In this document: piece by piece, positions 58,222 through 64,000 of the stretch
Layout: every line of letters begins with the position of its first letter
How positions within the stretch are numbered: the stretch's first letter is position 1
From: Ziziphus jujuba
Taxonomy: Eukaryota > Streptophyta > Magnoliopsida > Rosales > Rhamnaceae
Reading direction: 5' to 3'
Length of the DNA: 64,000 nt
NCBI RefSeq assembly: GCF_031755915.1
Contig: NC_083383.1
Location: 21,751,001-21,815,000 of the forward strand
Translations under genes and position numbers: made by a program
Notes under the pieces: generated by a model
Told to the model about the DNA's origin: nothing
Seen by the model: the letters and a program-made list of their open reading frames with translations, nothing else
Databases searched by the model: none

Positions 58222-58345
58222 ACTTAAAGATAGGTTTAGACATGATTGCAAGATTCTTTTGTAACTTGACAAAATTATCACTTAGAGAACTAGTTGGCTC
58301 CCCATAATACCAATAAGGTTGATGACCATAAGCTTGATATTCCAT
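58222..58345 (-). pseudogene. D6 first ORF, N-terminal piece
   Basis: ATG 58345 follows TTTTTAGGGAAATC. The reading begins MEYQAYGHQPYWYYGEP and continues to about residue 41 with no stop until the junction. Aromatic-rich. It does not resemble the start of D5 gag although the leaders are related. I do not recognise it; it may be the N terminus of gag in another Athila/Tat subfamily. Confidence 0.55.
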
Positions 58346-58697
58346 GATTTCCCTAAAAAGAAAACACTAACAAAACAAAGGTTAAAATTAATTGCGAGTC
58401 TGTCAAGCAAACAATTAAAATTAAACCCTAGTATACAAACTAAAATTGAAAATAATAAAGATAAACAAAAGTTGAAAAAAAGAAAAAATCCTAAGTATGC
58501 ATAACTTTTAACCTAGACACCAATAAATTTAAAATAAGTATTAAAAATTCAAAGCAAGTTGGCCAAACAAGCAAAGAATTAAAACCGTAGCATGCAACAC
58601 TAAAACCAAAATTAAGAAATAAATATAAAAATTTAAAATAAGAAAACAATGTTCAAAGTACTACTAAACCCAATCCAAATTAATATTAATACCTTAA
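58346..58697 (-). other. D6 untranslated leader
   Basis: The LTR-proximal part matches the D5 leader (41150-41290); the distal part diverges. Contains A/T runs; no coding motif. Confidence 0.7.
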
Positions 58698-58715
58698 TCC
58701 CCGGCAACGGCGCCA
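58698..58715 (-). promoter_or_regulatory. tRNA-Asp primer site of D6
   Basis: Minus strand TGGCGCCGTTGCCGGGGA, 18 bases complementary to the 3' end of plant tRNA-Asp including CCA, six bases inside the LTR. Characteristic of Athila elements and the key for classifying family D. Confidence 0.94.
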
Positions 58716-58721
58716 AAAACT

Positions 58722-60463
58722 TGATGTGTAAAATAAACTCGCATGTGCACGAATCGTTTTCAAGTAATAAAGTGGAAAAATAGGGTTGTCGTACCCAAGG
58801 GATTAAGTATTAAGTACCAAAAATAATTAGGTTTTGATAATATTTGAACTAAAATTTAAGATGGCAATTGAAAACTAAATAAACTAAATTAAACAAAAGC
58901 AATCAATTAGAATTAGATCAATTTCAAGTAAGAGAGAGAATTGAATAATTATGAATACTAGGGCATTTGATTTCACCATTAACTATTCCAATTTAATTAC
59001 TTAAATATGTGAATTTAATTAACTAGTAATTTTGTTAACCATACTTAATCACAAAATTAATCAAAAGTAGTTTCCACTCACAATTGATAATATTCACATA
59101 ACCTAATTTATTCCTTCCGGCCTATAAATTAAATCATGCAAATTCATCAAGCATAGATTAAGCAAATAATATGGCATGAGACATAACTATTTTCCAATCA
59201 ATTATGCATTCATGTAAATCATTGGAGATCCATAATATTATCCTTTTCCAAGCTCAAATATTATTAAAATCATTCATTCCTTCCGGCCTATGAAAGCATT
59301 AAGTATACCAATGATTTATTAACAAAACATATTACTAATTAAATAAAACTCAACATATATTAAAATAATTAAACCTTCATACTTAGGGCTACATCATAGC
59401 CCTAGCTATGAAAATTAGTTCATGGTAAAAATAATTTCAACATCCATAATTATTAAAAATAATAAGATTCACAATTAAAGAGAAAGGAAAAGAGAATAAA
59501 AACTATTGAAGAAATTCTCCTCCAAGAGATCTCAAAGTCGTAGCCTTCTTCTCCAAGCAAGCCCACGTCTCTCTGCCTCCTCCAAGCTCTCCAATTGATC
59601 TTCTAAAACTCTAAAACTTTAAAACCCTAGAACCCTTAAGAGAATCTTAGAAACTCCCAAAATTTGGTTTGTTTCTATTTAAGTCTCCTAAAAGCTCTTA
59701 AATAACTCTCTAAACTTGTATATATTCCTTCAATGTGGTGGGGGCTATATATATAGGACCTTGGGAATCTTTTTCTCTCTTTATTTTCAATGTGGGAGTT
59801 TTGGAATATACCTTTTTTAGGCCATGAAGAGGGTTGGACGAATTTCATGTGTAAAAAGGAAACTGTATATTACTTGCTCTCTACTACTTTCCTTTTATCT
59901 AATTCCTCCTAAAAAAATAGTTAATTAGTGTAATTTACCCTTAATGAAGCATGTGACATGACATGTGCCTCATTAATGATAAATTAACCAATTATTGCCA
60001 CTTGTCTTTATCTTGACCCTCAAATTGCCTTGATTCCCTCTTTTGATCAATGGTGGAAATTTAACTAGAATATTCCTTTTTATAAATTCCAAATTTTAAA
60101 TGACGATAACTCTTTGGTTGCACCTCAAAATCCAAAAATAACGAGACATTTGAAATCCTCAGATCGTGATGATTCATATGACATCCACTTCCATCATGAA
60201 ATTCCCGATAGAATCTTTATAAAATCTTTAAGGTATCTTTTTGGAATCTTTTTAATGCTTAGTCCGTTCGAGCTCAAATCTTGCTTCCCATCATAATTTG
60301 ACCCAGGAAATCCATTTTTATGGTTGTTTTCTTAAAATTCTTCCTCTTTCACCTAGATTAAGGAAAATACATATTTAAGTATCTTTCCATAACAAATTAA
60401 CACAAACTAACAAATATAAAGCTATAAATATGGTATAAAATAATCAATATTTTAGACCTAACA
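58722..60463 (-). repeat. 5' LTR of D6
   Basis: Complete D LTR of 1,742 bp, plus strand TGATGTGTAAAATAA to GACCTAACA. Hairpin at 59378-59410, two copies of ATTCCTTCCGGCCTAT about 170 bp apart (59111 and 59276). Confidence 0.94.
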
Positions 60464-60920
60464 AAAATATAGAAATACATGCTCATTATGGCAAAAATTA
60501 CACTTTTTAAATTTAGCAAATAATCTCTTCCAAATTTTCAAGTTTCCACAAATTAAAGCTCTAAACAAGGCAGGTAAAGTTCTATACAACACGAACATTT
60601 TTAAATAAGCATCTTTATAATTCATGACCGGCAATAATTTCTTATTCAAAATAGCTTTATTAACATCCCCAAAACTTAAATAAAAATTTTTATTTTTCCT
60701 TTCTTTTCTTTCTTTTTCTTTCTTCCCTTCGATTTGGCTCACTCTCAGCTTTTCTTAGTTCTCTCACACTCTCAGGTTTCTGTCCCCTTCTCACCTTATT
60801 TTCAGCTTTCCCATGATATTTCCACTCAATTTGAGTCTTAGAGCACTTACCTGGTTGGTTTTGCACGGTTTGGACTCCTTGGATGTGTGTTGTTGCCATG
60901 GGGGCCGTGCTATTCATTAG
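60464..60920 (-). pseudogene. G linker and scrambled pol remnant
   Basis: A Lys-rich linker ends FYLSFGDVNKAIL and LLPVMNYKDAYL (about 60600-60680), then immediately the integrase-type piece LYRTLPALFRALICGNLKIW (about 60528-60590), then the RT-type piece RLFAKFKKCNFCHNEHVFLY (to 60464). Both joints match C1 (13135-13285). Cut by D6 at the same RT stretch. Confidence 0.88.
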
Positions 60921-61270
60921 GAGTTAATGCCTCCAACTTGATCTTCTTACCTTTAAATCTACAAACAATACTATTCTCTCTACCATAATGAATAAACATC
61001 TCTATCAAATTGCCAAGGCCTACCAGGTAAAATAGGTCCCGCATGCATAGGGATAAACATCACAGAAAACAACATCCACATATTTATCAATGCTAAATTT
61101 TACTTTGGCTTGCTTATTAACTTTCATCTCACCACTATCATTAAGCCATCGTAACCTATAAGGTTCGAGATATTTGCATTGGTACAACTTCCACTATCAA
61201 TAATCATACTACAAATTTTACCTTGGATTTCACATCGGGTGTGGAAGATGTTCTCTCTTTGAATTTCATC
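60921..61270 (-). pseudogene. G protease
   Basis: From RENIFHTRCEIQGKICSMII, active site IIDSGSCTNA (about 61185-61215), then the VKFSIDKYVDVVF region with a frame break, and the tail toward 60940. D-S-G is intact. A small deletion lies just after the active site. Confidence 0.82.
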
Positions 61271-62611
61271 CTCATCTTTGTATGCAGCCAGCACTCTCCT
61301 AGAAACCAAGCTTAATTCAACATGGGAAGCATTCAAACTTTTGGCCTCACCTTCAAGCTCTTCCTCCTCCTCTTGCTCGGTTTCATCACCACTTTCCTTA
61401 CTTTCTGATTCTAGCTCACCATTACCCTTCAACACCATGATCCTTCTATTTGGGCATTGGCTAGCGATGTGTCCTCATCCCTGGCACTTAAAACAAATAA
61501 TTTCTCTTGATTTTGTAGGTTTAGGATTATATTTTACCTCATTCTTTGGTGCTTGGATAGATTCAGTCTTGGACTCCCTTTTTGGTCTATTGGAGCTTTC
61601 TTCACCTAGTTTCGGTATTGGCTTTGAATTATAGATGGGATTGCTTCTCCAAGCATTTGGATTTGACCTCCCACTGTTTGTAGCTCCTCCAAACCATGAG
61701 CTTACACCCCTCCTCTTTAATTGATGCTCTAATTTAATAGCCACATGCAACATCTCCTCCAATTCCACATATTGTTGCAATTCTAATTGATTGGCTATTT
61801 CACGGTTCAAGCCACCAAGAAACCTTACCATGGTTGTTTCTCTATCTTCATTCATACTTAACGTCATCATAAGCATCTCCATCTCCTTATAATAATCCTC
61901 CACGGACCTACTTCCTTGAGATATAGATTGAAGCTTTTGATGCAGCAACCTATGATAGTGTGATGGTACAAATCGCTTCCTTATGGCTCCTTTCATTTGT
62001 CGCCATATTGTGATTAAGTCATCACCAACTCTTCTTTGGGTGTTTTACTCATTCGTCCACCATTGGAGTGCATAATGACCAAACTCCATTGCTGCCAACT
62101 TTACCTTCTTGGCCTCCGAATAATTATGGCAATAAAAAATCATCTCCATTCTCTCATCTTATTCCAAATATGCCTCCGAATCACTTTTTCCCATGAAAGG
62201 TGGAATGTTTACGTTGATATTTTCTAGATCATCATCTTCATTCCTTGCTGGTCTCCCACGGATTGGCCTTTCTTAAGGTTCAAAAATTTCATCAAACCCC
62301 TCATCCAAGTCATCTCCAAAGTTACTTCCCCCAAATTTGTCTCTTGGTCGCCCTCGGCCTCCTCGACCTCAACCTCAACCTCCATGAGAATCTAACTTTA
62401 TATTCGGCTCTCCTTGTAATGTTTCTATCTTGTCCATCCTTTTATCTATGTTATCAAATCGAGTATTCATCAGCTGCAATTGCTCCAATATAGCCCTCAT
62501 GTCCGTTTGCTCATCACTCCCTGAAGCTTGGGAACCGCCATGGAATCCTACGGACTCTTCTTCATTAATTCTTAAAGGTGGATCTCCTCTTCTCACCCTT
62601 GAATCTGCCGT
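61271..62611 (-). pseudogene. G gag
   Basis: C-family gag. The expected start at 62611-62609 is ACG where C1 has ATG, so translation could only begin downstream (MRRGDPPLRINEEES, 62596). Stops follow SHGG near 62375 and at several later points. The core reads INVNIPPFMGKSDSEAYLE, AIRKRFVPSHYHRLLHQKL, QGSRSVEDYYKEMEMLMMTL, LNREIANQLELQQYVELEEM. The zinc knuckle reads ICFKCQG, stop (TGA for Arg), GHIASQC at about 61450-61495. A Glu-rich tail leads into protease. Confidence 0.9.
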
Positions 62612-63930
62612 GTTAGTATAAATAATGCAAAATAAAATAAATTCTCATCAAATATCACTCCCTCACATGTTTCACTCAATCAAGGTCTCGACACTCATGT
62701 TTTCACACTAGTTTCGGCTTTTACCCTCTTTCAAGCTCACACACTCTTACCTTTTTCCACTCAATGAATTATCTCAAAGTTTTAACTAAAACAACCATAA
62801 AACAGCAATTAGATCACAAGTATATTTTAATTAAACTTATCAACAAAACAGTAGCAAAAAGCAAGCAATACCGATGAATTTAACAAATCCTAGTTTTCGG
62901 CTTTCTTGACAAATAAAGCAAAATAATAACGAAAATTTTGGAATTAGCAAGAACTAGACCAGATGGTAAGAGATTAAGGATTCAGGAATAAAATTTAGGA
63001 AAAATAATTTGAAACATGGACAAGAATCAAATCGAACAAAAATATAGAATATTGTTGGTTGTTGTTCTTATAATTCAAGTTTTTGTATCAAATCCTTTAA
63101 CTAATTTTAATTCAAATAATTTAAGCACCCAACATTCAAATATCCAGCAACAAAATAATTCTCCAGCAACTCCAAATATTGAATAAACAATCAACAAAAC
63201 ACAAGCTCTAAGAAATTTCCAGAAACAAATTTCAACACCAAATTCAACAAACCGAAATTTTTTTTTTTTTTATATTCGGCTTTTTCTTCTTCTTTCTTTT
63301 TTTTCCCATTGAATATCAAACACAACTCCAATAACAAAAATTAGCAACCAAATTGCAATTCCAACAGCAAAAACTCATCAAACCTGTGGCCTCCAACAAT
63401 AAGAATAAAAGTGTGCAGTTTTTTTTTTTTTTTTTTTTAATATCTATTCTGTTTTTTTTTCTTACTCACAAATCATAAAAAAACTGCAGTAGCAAGGATA
63501 AACACCAAAAATTGCATTCTAAAGCCAAAAATTCACCAAACCCGAGACCACTCTTCAAACAAAAAAAATAAATTGCATAAATTTTAGGTTTTTTATGCAA
63601 TATGCTTCCAAAACTCTCTCTTTTTTTTGTTTGTTTTTTTTTTTTTTGGAATGTATGAATGCAAATAATTAAGACCAAAATAGCAAAGAAAAATCAACAA
63701 TAATCCAAATTAAAAAGAACAATGATGGAAGACAATCAACAAACTAGGAAACAAAAAATACGGTAAAACTAGAAAAACCTGATTTGACTAGGAATGATTT
63801 TGCTTTTTAAAAAAAAAAAAATGCAGAAGGTGTATGATTATAGAAGCAACCTTAACCTAATGCTAAAATTGCAGAATAACACAAAAACAAATAAAGCAAA
63901 TAAATATAGATCAAATCTGAATAAAATTCG
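62612..63930 (-). other. G untranslated leader
   Basis: About 1.3 kb; inverse counterpart of the C1 leader, with T tracts at about 63259-63271, 63421-63438 and 63636-63649 and an A tract at 63810-63821. No coding sequence seen. Confidence 0.75.
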
Positions 63931-63942
63931 GCTATGATACCA
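63931..63942 (-). promoter_or_regulatory. tRNA-iMet primer site of G
   Basis: Minus strand TGGTATCATAGC, one mismatch to the Met primer site. Confidence 0.88.
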
Positions 63943-63944
63943 AA

Positions 63945-64000
63945 TGATACGATCCTAGGATGACCTGTTCTTAAATCTATATTATATTAGTCCGGATCTA
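63945..64000 (-). repeat. 5' LTR of G, first 56 bp
   Basis: Plus strand TGATACGATCCTAGGATGAC, the inner end of a C LTR; continues beyond the window. Confidence 0.85.

Larger units (their letters stand above)
58222..60463 (-). mobile_element. Athila-type element D6: 5' LTR, primer site, leader, start of an ORF
   Basis: Minus orientation. LTR 58722-60463, tRNA-Asp primer site 58698-58715, leader to 58346, then the start of an ORF cut at 58222. Inserted in pol of element G; plus-strand right flank AAAAT (60464-60468). The left end is lost so no TSD pair can be read. Confidence 0.9.
60464..64000 (-). mobile_element. Element G: C-family Ty3/gypsy, partial
   Basis: Minus orientation: 5' LTR starts at 63945 and leaves the window; primer site 63931-63942; leader; gag; protease; scrambled pol piece; then D6. 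It shares with C1 the same odd pol order. Its remaining 3' part is lost beyond D6. Confidence 0.9.

Noticed and set aside
58698..58715. tRNA-Asp gene fragment
   Set aside because: Only the last 18 bases complementary to the tRNA 3' end are present, directly inside an LTR; it is a primer binding site.
63421..63649. Poly-T tracts as Pol III terminators
   Set aside because: No A or B box or tRNA-like structure upstream; the tracts are the inverse of A runs in the C-family leader.

Overview
The window is a pericentromere-like or heterochromatic block of a flowering-plant nuclear genome, probably a dicot, made almost entirely of nested, decayed LTR retrotransposons. I found no host gene, tRNA, rRNA or CRISPR array. 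Plant origin is supported by the initiator-Met primer site TGGTATCAGAGC beside several LTRs, by an Athila-lineage element whose LTR is followed by a tRNA-Asp primer site (TGGCGCCGTTGCCGGGGA), by plant-type Ty3/gypsy and Ty1/copia pol motifs, and by low GC. The species cannot be read from the sequence.

LTR families, with labels used only here: A (LTR about 0.82 kb, TGATGCACATCA...GTATCA, Met primer site); B (LTR about 0.9-1.0 kb, TGATGAGGACATGA...CGTATCA, Ty3/gypsy gag-pol); C (LTR about 1.1 kb, TGATGCGAATCC...CGTATCA, Ty3/gypsy, related to B); D (LTR about 1.74 kb, TGTTAGGTCTAAAA...TTTTACACATCA, Athila-type, Asp primer site); F (Ty1/copia); H (a gag fragment of another family). LTR termini and 5-bp target site duplications (TSDs) show who landed in whom.

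Layout. 1-1123: end of an A element. 1124-19776: a C-family element E (minus strand), split by element C1 (2368-16171, TSD TGCTG) and by solo LTR D3 (TSD GTAAG). C1 itself carries B2 in its 5' LTR (TSD CAAGA), solo LTR D1 in gag (TSD ATCTC) and solo LTR D2 near its 3' end (TSD GCTGA). 19777-22695: broken LTRs of C and B, one with a minisatellite. 22696-31254: a tandem array with a period of about 720 bp, split by B4 (22812-29284), the most complete pol in the window. About 30731-52870: copia element F (minus), its 3' LTR split by a solo C LTR (TSD TTCAA), its reverse transcriptase split by B5 (33438-47392, TSD TGTAT), and its pol split by solo LTR D7 (TSD TGAAC). B5 contains an A element (A5), which contains D-family LTR pieces, an H gag fragment and an Athila gag-pol (D5), so nesting is four levels deep. 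52871-53751: AT-rich sequence with diverged repeats. 53752-58221: chimeric LTR pieces and element B6. 58222-60463: Athila D6. 60464-64000: C-family element G, running out of the window.

All coding regions are broken by stops, frameshifts, deletions or catalytic-residue changes, so nothing here is likely to act on its own. The most interesting signal is that two separate C-family insertions (C1 and G) share the same scrambled pol, with an integrase fragment upstream of a reverse-transcriptase fragment. This points to a rearranged lineage that was mobilised in trans rather than to independent decay. Other notable points are an excess of solo D LTRs, a conserved hairpin in the D LTR, variable minisatellites in B and C LTRs, and a 106-bp duplicated flank that replaces the Athila primer site.
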